64,000 nt of DNA from Mycolicibacterium iranicum (GCF_002101705.1 NZ_LQPC01000065.1:124001-188000), one strand, 5' to 3'. Numbered from the stretch's first letter, positions 26,818 to 34,954 are shown. The notes: generated by a model not told the origin, from the letters alone. Numbers and translations: made by a program.

Positions 26818-27738
26818 ATGACGAACCTTCCAGACGACCGGCCGCCGGGATCGGTGCCTCCCGGCTCAGTCCCTCCCCCACAGCAGTACGGCTACCAGCC
26901 ACCACAGCCCCCGCCCGGGTACGGGCCACCGCCCGGCTACGGTCCGCCGCCGCCCGGGCATGCGCCGCCGCCCGGCTACGGTCCGCCGCCGGTTTTCGGC
27001 AAGCCTGGCCCCGATATCGGAGCCGGCCTCAAATGGGCCTGGAACGCGTTCACTCAGAACGCTTTCCCGCTGGTCGGGTCACTGGTGATCTGGATGCTGG
27101 CCGCCGTCGTGCTGTTCGGGGTCCCCTACGGCATGGCATTCGTATTGGCCGAGCCGACATCCACGACATATCGGGAGTACTCGGAGTACTCCGAATACTC
27201 CAGCACGTCGTCGTCATTGCAGTTCGGCGCCGCCAGCATCGTCCTGGTCGTCGTCGCGTCCGTCCTGCTGTGGCTGACGATCGGCGCGCTCACCTCGGCG
27301 CTGCTCACGGGATACCTCAAGATTGCCGACGGGCAGCCCGTCACGTTGGCCTCGTTCCTCAAGCCGAACCGCCTCGGCGCGATGCTGGGACTGCAGTTAC
27401 TCATCATGGCGGCGACGCTCATCGGCTTCATCTTGTGCATCGTTCCGGGCATCATCGTCGGATTTCTGACGATTCTCGCGCCTCTGGCGCTGCTCGATCG
27501 CGGGTTGCCGGTCATCGAGGCGATCAAGACGAGCGTCAACCTCGTCAAGGCCAACATTGTGCCGGTGCTGTTGATGTACCTGATCACCGCCGCGCTGGGC
27601 ACGGTCGGCCAGTTTGCTTGTCTCATCGGCCTTTTCGTCGCGATCCCGGTCAGCTACCTATATCAGGTCTACGTGTACCGCGAACTCTCGGGAGGGCCGG
27701 TCACCCCGCTCGCACCGCGCAACACCGCTACCTACTAG
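26818..27738 (+). CDS. Proline-rich N-terminus multispanning membrane protein
   Basis: A 306-residue protein whose first 60 residues are Pro/Gly/Tyr-rich repeats (PPGYGPPPGYGPPPPGH), followed by five or six membrane helices (about residues 80-105, 135-165, 185-225 and 245-290). A tract of three near-identical EYS units (REYSEYSEYSS) lies in the first extracellular loop and is encoded by 9-base repeats near 27175-27203. Such cytosolic Pro-rich tails on membrane proteins are frequent in mycobacteria; the family resembles uncharacterised glycerophosphoryl diester phosphodiesterase-membrane-domain or DUF975-like proteins, but no enzyme motif is visible. ATG 26818 is preceded by AGAGGGG. It overlaps the next gene's end by 11 bases. 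Function unknown. Confidence 0.75.
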   Translation: MTNLPDDRPPGSVPPGSVPPPQQYGYQPPQPPPGYGPPPGYGPPPPGHAPPPGYGPPPVFGKPGPDIGAGLKWAWNAFTQNAFPLVGSLVIWMLAAVVLFGVPYGMAFVLAEPTSTTYREYSEYSEYSSTSSSLQFGAASIVLVVVASVLLWLTIGALTSALLTGYLKIADGQPVTLASFLKPNRLGAMLGLQLLIMAATLIGFILCIVPGIIVGFLTILAPLALLDRGLPVIEAIKTSVNLVKANIVPVLLMYLITAALGTVGQFACLIGLFVAIPVSYLYQVYVYRELSGGPVTPLAPRNTATY

Positions 27739-28003
27739 TTTTGCGGCTCTTCGTAATCCGCACCAGGCCCACCACGAGGAAAGCCGCGGCCGCGACACCT
27801 TTGAGGTAGCTCGACCACCCGGCGCTGTCGAGGGCCAACGTCGCCATGAACGCCGCGAGGGCGATCATCGACGCACCGAGGTACAACTGCGTCCGGCGTT
27901 CCCGTTTCGTCGGATTGGCTTCGCGGGGGGCAATCACTGCGTAGGCGAAGAGGCCGAGTGCAGCCACGAAGGTCAGCAGCTGCACGACGTTGAGCACCGT
28001 CAT
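27728..28003 (-). CDS. Small two- or three-helix membrane protein, 91 aa
   Basis: The sequence has hydrophobic helices at residues 3-26, 41-60 and 66-83 (VVQLLTFVAALGLFAYAVIA; LYLGASMIALAAFMATLAL; YLKGVAAAAFLVVGLV) joined by a basic loop REANPTKRERR. The C-terminus is basic. No family recognised. It is convergent with the Pro-rich membrane protein, overlapping it by 11 bases. About 238 bases upstream (28004-28241) separate it from the LLM oxidoreductase; I see no gene or clear element in that gap. Confidence 0.65.
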   Translation of the reverse strand: MTVLNVVQLLTFVAALGLFAYAVIAPREANPTKRERRTQLYLGASMIALAAFMATLALDSAGWSSYLKGVAAAAFLVVGLVRITKSRKTSR

Positions 28004-28241
28004 GCCCTATTTCTAGCCGTCGGGCGACCAGACAGAAAATCGCACGCATCAGGGGAATTTCGTGACTGCTTGTCGAGGACCTCTCCCCGGACATAAGGGC
28101 GGGTTCGGGAGGACATGTGGGCGCGCCTCGTTCGTCTCGCGCGGCCGACTTTCATCCCCTGCCGGCTCTTCGGACCCGTCACTCCCGAACCCGTCGTGCG
28201 ATCGATGCTACGCCTGCGTTCACCTCCGGGAAAGGGGTGAT

Positions 28242-29168
28242 TTAACCGATTTCCCGCAGCAGCGCGCGGGTCCGATCACGGCCCTCGGCACTGGAGTCGA
28301 ATACCGCGCCGACGTATTCGTCGACCCCCGACGCCTTCAGGTCGGCCAGGCGATCGCGGACGGTCGCCTCGTCGCCGATGATGGCGGCATCCTCGGGTCC
28401 GGCATAGCCTTCGCGGTCCAGCATTGCGCGGTAGGACGGCAGCGTCCCGTAGACGGCGAACTGCTCGGCGGCCTGCCTGCGTGCCGCGTCGACATCGTCG
28501 GTGACGGCGATAGGCAGCGACGCGACCACGCGCACCGCATCGTCGGGGCGGCCGGCGTCGGCGGCCGCCTGGCGCAGCGTCGGGCTGACGTGGTCGCGCA
28601 GCGTCGTCGGCCCCGTCATCCATGTGCAGGTGCCCTGGGTGCGCCGGCCCGCCAGCCGCAGAAGCTGCGGACCGAGCGCGGCGATGTAGACGTCGGGCCG
28701 TGGGGCGCCGGGGATGACGAGGGCACCGCACGTGGTGACGGTCTCACCTGTGGCATTCGCGGGTTCGCCGGCCAGCAGCGGGAGCAACCCATCGAGGAAC
28801 TCGTTGAGCCTGCGCACCGGCTTGTCCCACGGAATGCCCCACATGCCCTCGGTCACCGCTGCGTGCGTCATCCCGAGCCCGAGGATGAAGCGCCCGCCGG
28901 AAGCGAGGCTGACGGTGAGCGCGCGCTGCGCCATCTGCATCGGATGCTGGTTCTGGATCGGGACCACACCGCTGGCGACCTCGATCGTGTCGACCTCGTG
29001 CAGGGCAACGGCCAGGATCGTCAGTAGGTCGGGTTCGTAGGGCAGCTGGCTGATCCAGACGCGGGCGAAACCCTCGTCGCGGAGCTGGCTGAGGTAGGCG
29101 ATGGTGGCGTCGATCGGCGAACCGCCGCCGTCAAGGCCACTGATCTGTCCGAACATGCTGATCTGCAT
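28242..29168 (-). CDS. LLM-class F420-dependent oxidoreductase
   Basis: A 308-residue luciferase-like monooxygenase fold protein: DEGFARVWISQLPYEPD, ASGVVPIQNQHPMQMAQRAL and FILGLGMTHAAVTEGMWG are typical of the mycobacterial F420-dependent group. These enzymes transfer hydride between reduced deazaflavin F420 and an unknown substrate inside the cell. ATG 29168 is a clear start. The gene lies downstream of fadA2 on the same strand, but a hairpin/small RNA candidate and a family-A palindrome separate them, so it probably has its own promoter. M. tuberculosis has fadE5 directly opposite fadA2; here this and two membrane-protein genes lie between. Confidence 0.83.
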   Translation of the reverse strand: MQISMFGQISGLDGGGSPIDATIAYLSQLRDEGFARVWISQLPYEPDLLTILAVALHEVDTIEVASGVVPIQNQHPMQMAQRALTVSLASGGRFILGLGMTHAAVTEGMWGIPWDKPVRRLNEFLDGLLPLLAGEPANATGETVTTCGALVIPGAPRPDVYIAALGPQLLRLAGRRTQGTCTWMTGPTTLRDHVSPTLRQAAADAGRPDDAVRVVASLPIAVTDDVDAARRQAAEQFAVYGTLPSYRAMLDREGYAGPEDAAIIGDEATVRDRLADLKASGVDEYVGAVFDSSAEGRDRTRALLREIG

Positions 29169-29189
29169 GCCTGAAATCTATCTCTGAAA

Positions 29190-29250
29190 GACAAGAGCCC
29201 CGTGTTGCCGTCGGGTCGGGGGGTCAGACGGCAACACGGAGCTATCCCGT
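29190..29250 (-). ncRNA. Candidate F6-like small RNA / fadA2 terminator
   Basis: On the minus strand a hairpin with arms AGCTCCGTGTTGCCGTC (29243-29227) and its near-perfect complement (29212-29196) encloses a loop with six consecutive C residues, followed by a U-rich tail CUCUUGUCUUUC. C-rich loops plus such terminators are characteristic of mycobacterial sRNAs. In M. tuberculosis the sRNA F6 is encoded just after fadA2 on the same strand, which is the same place as here. Possible -10-like text (GGGATAG) lies just before the hairpin at 29244-29251. The 5' end cannot be fixed. It could instead be only the fadA2 terminator. Confidence 0.5.
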
Positions 29251-29297
29251 CTATCGACCGCATGTCAGCGGGCGTTACAGCGATCCGCAAAAAATTT

Positions 29298-29360
29298 CGC
29301 CGAAACTGCATTCCATGCGGCGATATCGCAGAAAAGCGCACATGGAATGCAGTTTCGGCG
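29298..29360. repeat. Palindromic repeat family A, copy 1
   Basis: Perfect 20-base inverted arms, CGCCGAAACTGCATTCCATG at 29298-29317 and its complement at 29341-29360, around a 23-base loop. It lies between the fadA2 stop and the small RNA candidate. Other copies: 41640, 44727, 56142, 61765. Confidence 0.9.
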
Positions 29361-29362
29361 GG

Positions 29363-29412
29363 GACGATAGGCCTCCAGGATGGCGGGGACGCTAAGCCTC
29401 CAGGATGGCGGT
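29363..29412 (-). repeat. 25-bp tandem duplication of the fadA2 3' end
   Basis: On the coding strand GCCATCCTGGAGGCTTAG begins a 25-base unit that contains the last codons and stop of fadA2. It is followed at once by a second unit with three changes (stop TAG has become TAT) and then by the family-A palindrome. Period is exactly 25 (29388 to 29363). Confidence 0.85.
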
Positions 29413-30693
29413 GACCCCCTGGCCGCCGGCGGCGCAGACGGAGATGAGGCCGCGCACCGGGGCACCGGTCTGAGCCTTCTTCTCGGCGAGCTGCTTGGCC
29501 AGCTGCGCCACGATCCGTCCGCCGGTCGCGGCGAACGGGTGCCCCGCGGCCAGCGACGAGCCATTGACGTTGAGCTTCGACCGGTCGATGGATCCGAGCG
29601 CAGCGTCGAGGCCGAGTCGCTCCTTGCAGTAGTCCTCGGACTCCCAGGCGGTCAGCGTCGCCAGCACGACGGACGCGAACGCCTCGTGAATCTCATAGAA
29701 GTCGAAGTCCTGCAGGGTGAGGCCGTTGCGGGCGAGCAGCCGCGGCACCGCGTACGTCGGCGCCATCAGCAGGCCGTCGCGGCCGTTGACGTAATCGACG
29801 GCCGCCGTTTCGCCGTCGACGAAATACGCCAGGACAGGAAGCGAATGCGCGGACGCCCACTCCTCGGACGACAGCAGCGCCACCGAGGCGCCATCGGTCA
29901 GCGGCGTCGAGTTGCCCGCCGTCATCGTCGCGTCGCCGTTGCGCACACCGAAGACGGGCTTGAGCTTGGCCAGCTTCTCCGGGGACGAGTCGGGCCGCAG
30001 GTTGTTGTCGCGGTAGAGGCCGAGGAACGGGGAGACGAGATCGTCGAAGAATCCGCGATCGTAGGCGGCGGCCATGTTGGTGTGGCTGGCCGCGGCGAGT
30101 TCGTCCTGATCGGTGCGCTTGACGCCCATCTCCTTGGCGGTGACGGCGGCGTGCTCTCCCATCGACATGCCGGTGCGGGGCTCGCTGTTGACCGGGATCT
30201 CGACGCCGAGGGCGGCGGGCAGCTTGCCGACCAGCTTCAGCCGGTCGACGTTCGACTTGGCGCGGCGCAGCCCCAGCAGCACCTTGCGTAGGTCGTCGCC
30301 GAACGCGATCGGGGCGTCAGAGGCGGTGTCCACACCGCCGGCCGCGGCCACCTCGTAGCGACCCTGGGCGATCCCGTCGGCCGCCGCGATGGTCGACTGC
30401 AGGCCCGTTCCGCACGCCTGCTGCAGGTCGAACGCCGGGGTGTAGGACGACAGCGAACTGCCCAACACGCACTCGCGCATCAAGTTGAAGTCGCGGCTGT
30501 GCTTGAGCACAGCGCCGCCGATGACGGCGTCGAGCCTCTCGCCCTTGAGGTTGAAGCGCTCGGCCAGTCCGTCCAGCGCGGCGGTGAACATGTCCTGGTT
30601 GGACGCGTTCGCGTAGGCGCCGTCGGATCGCGCGAACGGAATCCGGTTTCCTCCGAGGATTGCTACCCGGCGGGTTGTCTTGCTGTCAGCCAC
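29392..30693 (-). CDS. fadA2: Acetyl-CoA acyltransferase (thiolase) FadA2
   Basis: A 433-residue thiolase. The acyl-accepting cysteine is in LQQACGTGLQS (Cys about residue 94); the C-terminal thiolase signatures NVNGSSLAAGHPFAATGGR and ISVCAAGGQGVTAIL carry the catalytic His and Cys. It cleaves 3-ketoacyl-CoA in beta-oxidation. GTG 30693 is preceded by GGGAGG. It diverges from fabG4 as in M. tuberculosis Rv0242c/Rv0243, and a palindrome in the shared region overlaps its likely -35. Together with FadE5, FabG4 and HtdX it could form a near-complete acyl chain degradation or synthesis set. Its 3' end is duplicated (see repeat at 29363). Confidence 0.93.
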   Translation of the reverse strand: MADSKTTRRVAILGGNRIPFARSDGAYANASNQDMFTAALDGLAERFNLKGERLDAVIGGAVLKHSRDFNLMRECVLGSSLSSYTPAFDLQQACGTGLQSTIAAADGIAQGRYEVAAAGGVDTASDAPIAFGDDLRKVLLGLRRAKSNVDRLKLVGKLPAALGVEIPVNSEPRTGMSMGEHAAVTAKEMGVKRTDQDELAAASHTNMAAAYDRGFFDDLVSPFLGLYRDNNLRPDSSPEKLAKLKPVFGVRNGDATMTAGNSTPLTDGASVALLSSEEWASAHSLPVLAYFVDGETAAVDYVNGRDGLLMAPTYAVPRLLARNGLTLQDFDFYEIHEAFASVVLATLTAWESEDYCKERLGLDAALGSIDRSKLNVNGSSLAAGHPFAATGGRIVAQLAKQLAEKKAQTGAPVRGLISVCAAGGQGVTAILEA

Positions 30694-30744
30694 GTCTGCC
30701 TCCCGGCTTGCTCCTGGGTGTCGAGCGTCATACTACCCACCGTT

Positions 30745-30760
30745 CTTACTCTGGAGTAAG
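30745..30760. promoter_or_regulatory. Palindromic operator between fadA2 and fabG4
   Basis: CTTACTCtgGAGTAAG is a perfect 7-base inverted repeat with a two-base centre, in the 159-base divergent region. Its core TTACTctggAGTAA fits the TTAC-N6-GTAA pattern seen twice at the fadE5 promoter. On the minus strand a possible -10 TAGTAT lies 18 bases after TTACTC. Confidence 0.6.
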
Positions 30761-30852
30761 TTCGGTGATGGACGCGACAGTTCGGGTACCCCCGAGCCGT
30801 CGAAGTAGAACTAACCCGGATCTCACCCCGGTCCACAAGAAAGGGCAGCGCT

Positions 30853-32205
30853 GTGGCTTCCGATCTTCTCTCGCAAGTCGTCAACTCCGGTCCAGGCTCG
30901 TTCCTGGCCAAGCAGCTGGGTGTGCCGCAGCCCGAGCCGCTGCGCCGGTACAAGCAGGGTGAACCGCCGCTGGCCGGTTCCCTGCTGATCGGCGGCGAGG
31001 GCCGGGTTGTCGAGCCCCTGCGGGCCGCACTTGCCGAGGACTACGACGTGGTCGCCAACAACCTCGGTGGCCGCTGGGCAGATTCGTTCGGCGGGCTGGT
31101 CTACGACGCCACCGGCATCACCGAGCCCGAGGGACTCAAGGGTCTCTACGAGTTCTTCACCCCGCTGCTGCGCAACCTCGGCCACTCCGGCCGCGTCGTC
31201 GTCATCGGCACCACGCCCGAGGAGGCAGGAAGCGTGCACGAGCGTGCGGTGCAGCGCGGCCTCGAGGGGTTCACCCGCTCACTGGGTAAGGAGCTGCGCA
31301 ACGGATCGACCGCCGCCCTGGTGTACCTGTCCGCCGACGCGAAGCCGGCCGCCACGGGGCTGGAGTCCACGTTGCGGTTCCTGCTGTCGGGCAAGTCGGC
31401 CTACGTCGACGGTCAGGTCTTCCACGTCGGTGCCGCCGACGCCACCCCGCCCGCGGACTGGGACCGCCCGCTCGCAGGCAAGGTCGCCATCGTGACGGGT
31501 GCTGCGCGCGGCATCGGCGCGACGATCGCCGAGGTGTTCGCGCGCGACGGCGCGAAGGTCATCGCGGTGGACGTTGAGCAGGCCGCCGAGGCGCTCGGCC
31601 AGACCGCGAGCAAGGTCGGCGGAACCGCTCTGACGCTTGATGTCACTGCCGCTGACGCCGTCGACCGGATCAGCGAGCATGTCCGCGAGCACTACGAGGG
31701 CAAGCTGGACATCCTGGTCAACAACGCGGGCATCACTCGCGACAAGCTGTTGGCCAACATGGACGAATCCCGCTGGGACTCCGTCATCGCGGTGAATCTC
31801 ATTGCGCCCCTTCGCCTCGCCGAGGGCCTGGTGGAGAGCGGGCTGATCGGCGACGGTGGACGCATCATCGGGCTGTCGTCGATGGCGGGCATCGCCGGAA
31901 ACCGCGGGCAGACCAACTACGCGACCACCAAGGCAGGCATGATCGGGCTGACCGATGCGCTGGCCCCGCAGTTCGCCGAGAAGAACATCACCATCAACGC
32001 GGTCGCGCCCGGCTTCATCGAGACGAAGATGACCGAGGCGATTCCGCTGGCGACCCGCGAGGTGGGCCGCCGGCTCAACTCGCTGTTCCAGGGTGGTCAG
32101 CCGGTCGACGTGGCCGAGGCGATCGCCTACTTCGCCAGCCCGGGTTCGAATGCCGTCACCGGCAACACGATTCGGGTGTGCGGCCAAGCCATGCTGGGGG
32201 CCTGA
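30853..32205 (+). CDS. fabG4: 3-oxoacyl-ACP/CoA reductase FabG4 (high-molecular-weight type)
   Basis: A 450-residue reductase. The N-terminal ~200 residues form a degenerate Rossmann domain, and the C-terminal 240 residues form an active SDR domain with TGAARGIG, NNAG and YATTK motifs. The whole matches M. tuberculosis FabG4 (Rv0242c), an NADH-dependent ketoacyl-CoA reductase. The N-terminal domain lacks a full glycine motif, as expected. Start GTG 30853 behind AAAGGG. One base separates its stop from the htdX start, so the two form a tight operon; HtdX would dehydrate or hydrate the 3-hydroxyacyl product. Expression is probably set by the palindrome at 30745. Confidence 0.94.
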   Translation: MASDLLSQVVNSGPGSFLAKQLGVPQPEPLRRYKQGEPPLAGSLLIGGEGRVVEPLRAALAEDYDVVANNLGGRWADSFGGLVYDATGITEPEGLKGLYEFFTPLLRNLGHSGRVVVIGTTPEEAGSVHERAVQRGLEGFTRSLGKELRNGSTAALVYLSADAKPAATGLESTLRFLLSGKSAYVDGQVFHVGAADATPPADWDRPLAGKVAIVTGAARGIGATIAEVFARDGAKVIAVDVEQAAEALGQTASKVGGTALTLDVTAADAVDRISEHVREHYEGKLDILVNNAGITRDKLLANMDESRWDSVIAVNLIAPLRLAEGLVESGLIGDGGRIIGLSSMAGIAGNRGQTNYATTKAGMIGLTDALAPQFAEKNITINAVAPGFIETKMTEAIPLATREVGRRLNSLFQGGQPVDVAEAIAYFASPGSNAVTGNTIRVCGQAMLGA

Positions 32206-32206
32206 G

Positions 32207-33055
32207 ATGGGACAGCAGCCTTCGGGTCTGAAGAATCTCGCGTTGGCCGCCGCGGGCGCCCTACCGTTCGTCCCCCGTGGCGACACGCTGCCGACCCGCA
32301 CGCTGACCGTCGAGGACCTCGCGATCGACCCGGCCAACGTCGCCGACTACGCCGCCGTGACGGGGCTGCGCTTCGACAACGCCGTGCCGCTCACGTACCC
32401 ATTCGCGCTGACGTTCCCGACGGTCATGCAACTGATCACCGGGTTCGACTTTCCTTTCGCCGCAATGGGTTCGGTGCATCTGGAGAATCACATCACCCAG
32501 TACCGGCCGATCGCGGTGACCGACACCGTCTCGGTTGCGGTCCGCGCCGAGAACATGCGTGAACACCGCCGGGGTCTGCTCGTCGACATCCTCACCGACG
32601 TGAAGGTCGGCAACGAACTGGCCTGGCAGCAGGTCACGACGTTCCTGCACCAACAGCGCACCAGCCTGTCCGACGAACCGAAGCCGCCGCCGCAAAAGCA
32701 GCCGAAACTGCCGCCGCCCAACGCGATCCTGAGTATCACGCCGAGCCAGATCAAGCAATACGCCTCGGTCGGCGGCGACCACAATCCCATCCACACCAAT
32801 GGGATCGCTGCCAAGCTGTTCGGGTTCCCCACCGTGATCGCGCACGGCATGTTCAGTGCCGCCGCGGTTCTGGCGAACATCGAAGGCCAGCTTCCCGATG
32901 CGGTGAAGTACTCGGTGAAGTTCGCAAAACCGGTGGTGCTGCCTGCCCGCGCCGGACTCTACGTCGACCGCACCGCGGACGGTTGGGAGCTGACGCTACG
33001 GCACCTGTCGAAGGGCTACCCACACCTGACGGGCACTGTCTCTAGCTTGAGATGA
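32207..33055 (+). CDS. htdX: (3R)-hydroxyacyl-thioester dehydratase HtdX
   Basis: A 282-residue double hot-dog protein of the MaoC type. The C-terminal hydratase-2 motif is visible as YASVGGDHNPIHTNGIAAKL with the catalytic Asp and His, followed by FPTVIAHGMFSAA. The N-terminal hot dog is degenerate, and a Pro/Lys-rich linker (PKPPPQKQPKLPPP) joins the two. It interconverts enoyl and (R)-3-hydroxyacyl thioesters. ATG 32207 sits one base after the fabG4 stop. Its 3' end overlaps the convergent tetR by 14 bases. Gene order fabG4-htdX matches Rv0242c-Rv0241c. Confidence 0.92.
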   Translation: MGQQPSGLKNLALAAAGALPFVPRGDTLPTRTLTVEDLAIDPANVADYAAVTGLRFDNAVPLTYPFALTFPTVMQLITGFDFPFAAMGSVHLENHITQYRPIAVTDTVSVAVRAENMREHRRGLLVDILTDVKVGNELAWQQVTTFLHQQRTSLSDEPKPPPQKQPKLPPPNAILSITPSQIKQYASVGGDHNPIHTNGIAAKLFGFPTVIAHGMFSAAAVLANIEGQLPDAVKYSVKFAKPVVLPARAGLYVDRTADGWELTLRHLSKGYPHLTGTVSSLR

Positions 33056-33683
33056 CGGCGGTCGCGTCGGTGGCTTCGGCGTCCAACGCGGCGGACGGTG
33101 CACCTTTGAGGCCCAGCCAGAAGAGGTTGATCATCAGCTCGGAGGCCTCGTGCACGTCGGCGTCGCCGGTGCTCACCCGGGAAGCGATCGCCTCGCCCGC
33201 GCCCACCAATGCGACCGCCATCATGTCGAAATCGGTGTCGGGTTCGGGGAAGCGCGTCCCCGACCGCAGCAGCCTGCCGACGATCTCGATGATGCGTTCC
33301 CTGCCCTCGCGGACGGTGTGGGCGAAGGCCTGCGAACTGGTGGCCTGGGTGTAGAGCACCATCCATGACGCGCGGTGGGCGTCGATGTAGTTCAGAAACG
33401 CCAGCACCGCGGTGCGCAGCAACTCTTTCGGCGGCGCACTGAAATCGATGTTGCTGTTCACCTCGTCGACGAAGCGGCCGAGTTCGCGGTTCAGGCAGGC
33501 GCCGAACAGCTCCTCCTTGGAGCCGTAGTACAGATAGAGCATCGGCTTACTGATCTGCGCCTCGGCCGCGATCGCGTCCATTGAGGTCTCGTGGTAGCCG
33601 TTGACCGAGAAGATCTCCACGGCCGCGTCGAGCATCTGTTGCTCACGGACGGCGCGCGGCAACCGCTTGGTCCCACCTGCCAT
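33042..33683 (-). CDS. TetR-family transcriptional regulator (Rv0238-like)
   Basis: A 213-residue repressor with an N-terminal TetR helix-turn-helix: DAAVEIFSVNGYHETSMDAIAAEAQISKPMLYLYYGSKEEL, here read at residues 15-55, and a helical ligand domain. It lies next to htdX in the position of M. tuberculosis Rv0238. A near-perfect inverted repeat directly upstream (33714-33734) looks like an autoregulatory operator. It is a candidate to control fabG4-htdX and perhaps fadE5, but the operators there have a different half-site spacing, so this is speculative. Likely ligand: an acyl-CoA or related lipid. Confidence 0.88.
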   Translation of the reverse strand: MAGGTKRLPRAVREQQMLDAAVEIFSVNGYHETSMDAIAAEAQISKPMLYLYYGSKEELFGACLNRELGRFVDEVNSNIDFSAPPKELLRTAVLAFLNYIDAHRASWMVLYTQATSSQAFAHTVREGRERIIEIVGRLLRSGTRFPEPDTDFDMMAVALVGAGEAIASRVSTGDADVHEASELMINLFWLGLKGAPSAALDAEATDATAVISS

Positions 33684-33713
33684 CTCCGTGCCCTTCCTGA
33701 CCGACGAGCAACA

Positions 33714-33734
33714 CTTTCCCTAAGACAGGGTAAG
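33714..33734. promoter_or_regulatory. Inverted repeat upstream of tetR
   Basis: CTTTCCCT (33714-33721), five bases, AGGGTAAG (33727-33734): an 8-base inverted repeat with one mismatch, 30 bases before the tetR start and 14 bases from the lpqI stop. Typical position for TetR autorepression. Confidence 0.5.
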
Positions 33735-33748
33735 CAATTGCCGACCGA

Positions 33749-34954
33749 TCAGCCGCCGCACCGTGACGACGGGCCCTTCGTCGCGACGATGCGCATCACC
33801 GCGGCGTCCACACTCGACATGGTCAGCTCACCGGCGCCGACGGCGGCCTCCAGCCTGTCGAGCACCGCGGGGACCTGGTCGGTGGACAGCCACAGCGCCA
33901 CGTCGGCTCCGGCCTGCAGTGCCCGCAGCACCGCGTCGGCGATCCCGAACCTGTCGGTGATCGCCTGCATGCCCGAGAGGTCATCGGTGAACACCAGGCC
34001 GTTGAACGGCGGGCCGCCGTAACCCCCTGAGCGCAGCAGTCCGTAGGCCTCCGGGCTCAGGCTGGCCGGTTGGCTGCCGGTCAGACCCGGCACCTCCAGA
34101 TGGCCGACCATCACGCCGACGGGGGCCTGCGCGGTGAGGGTGCGGTATGGGACCAGGTCCGTGGCCTGCAGCTGATCCAGCGACGGCGCGACGACGCTGC
34201 CGGTGTGCGAATCACCGGAGCCCGATCCGTGGCCGGGGAAGTGCTTGAGCACGGGCAGTACACCGGCCTCGCGGAGGCCGCGCGCGTAGGCGCCCGCGTA
34301 GTCGGTGACCGTGGTCGGATCGGCTCCGAACGAGCGGTCGCCGATGACGGTGTCGTCGGGGGCGTCGGTGACGTCGACGACGGGAGCGAAGTCGACTGTG
34401 ATGCCAAGGTTGCGCATCTTTCTGCCGCGCTCGAGCGCGATCGCGTACACCTGCTCCGGGGTGTTGGCTGCGGCGAGTGCCCGGGCGGGCGGTTGACTGC
34501 CGATCAGCCCGGACAGCCGTGACACCCGGCCACCTTCCTCGTCGACGCTGACCGCCAGCGGCAGCGGCCCGGCGTTGACGATGCCGGGCAGCGAGCCGTC
34601 GGACAGCATCGACATGTCGGTCCAGCTGCCGATCATGATTCCGCCGACGCGGTGGTCGGCGGCCACCGCGCGGGCGTCGGCAGCTCCGGTTACCCCGACC
34701 ATCAGGAGTTGGGCGAGCTTGTCCCGCGTCGACATGGACGCGGCCACCGCCGCGGGGTCACCGCACGCAGGGGCGGCAGGCGGCGCGGGGACGGGAGCGG
34801 CCGGCAGGTTACCGGCGGCCAGGGAGGGCTCGGCGGTGGCGACGGGCGGTGCGGCGACCGGCTCGGGCTCGGCAGGCGTGGCGCAACCCGCCAGGAGCGC
34901 GGTTGCCGCCAGAACTCCGATCAGGGCGTTCGGGACGATCCTCGGTGCTGGCAT
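33749..34954 (-). CDS. lpqI: Lipoprotein LpqI, GH3 beta-N-acetylglucosaminidase
   Basis: A 401-residue lipoprotein: signal peptide with lipobox LLAGC (Cys about residue 24), a Pro/Ala linker, then a glycoside hydrolase family 3 domain. The substrate-binding motif KHFPGHGSGSGDSHTG and the nucleophile Asp in VFTDDLSGM are present. It removes GlcNAc from muropeptides during cell wall recycling and acts outside the membrane. ATG 34954 is taken; GTG 34960 two codons earlier is possible. No good ribosome site is visible. Position next to tetR and before Rv0236A/aftD matches M. tuberculosis Rv0237. About 204 bases upstream contain no gene. Confidence 0.92.
   Translation of the reverse strand: MPAPRIVPNALIGVLAATALLAGCATPAEPEPVAAPPVATAEPSLAAGNLPAAPVPAPPAAPACGDPAAVAASMSTRDKLAQLLMVGVTGAADARAVAADHRVGGIMIGSWTDMSMLSDGSLPGIVNAGPLPLAVSVDEEGGRVSRLSGLIGSQPPARALAAANTPEQVYAIALERGRKMRNLGITVDFAPVVDVTDAPDDTVIGDRSFGADPTTVTDYAGAYARGLREAGVLPVLKHFPGHGSGSGDSHTGSVVAPSLDQLQATDLVPYRTLTAQAPVGVMVGHLEVPGLTGSQPASLSPEAYGLLRSGGYGGPPFNGLVFTDDLSGMQAITDRFGIADAVLRALQAGADVALWLSTDQVPAVLDRLEAAVGAGELTMSSVDAAVMRIVATKGPSSRCGG

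Noticed and set aside
28004..28241. Possible tRNA or small gene in the 238-base gap
   Set aside because: No cloverleaf, no strong hairpin with U-tract and no frame with a credible start was seen.
29298..29360. Family A as terminal inverted repeats of an insertion sequence
   Set aside because: Arms are only 15-29 bases apart at every copy and no transposase frame lies between or near them; they are self-contained palindromes.
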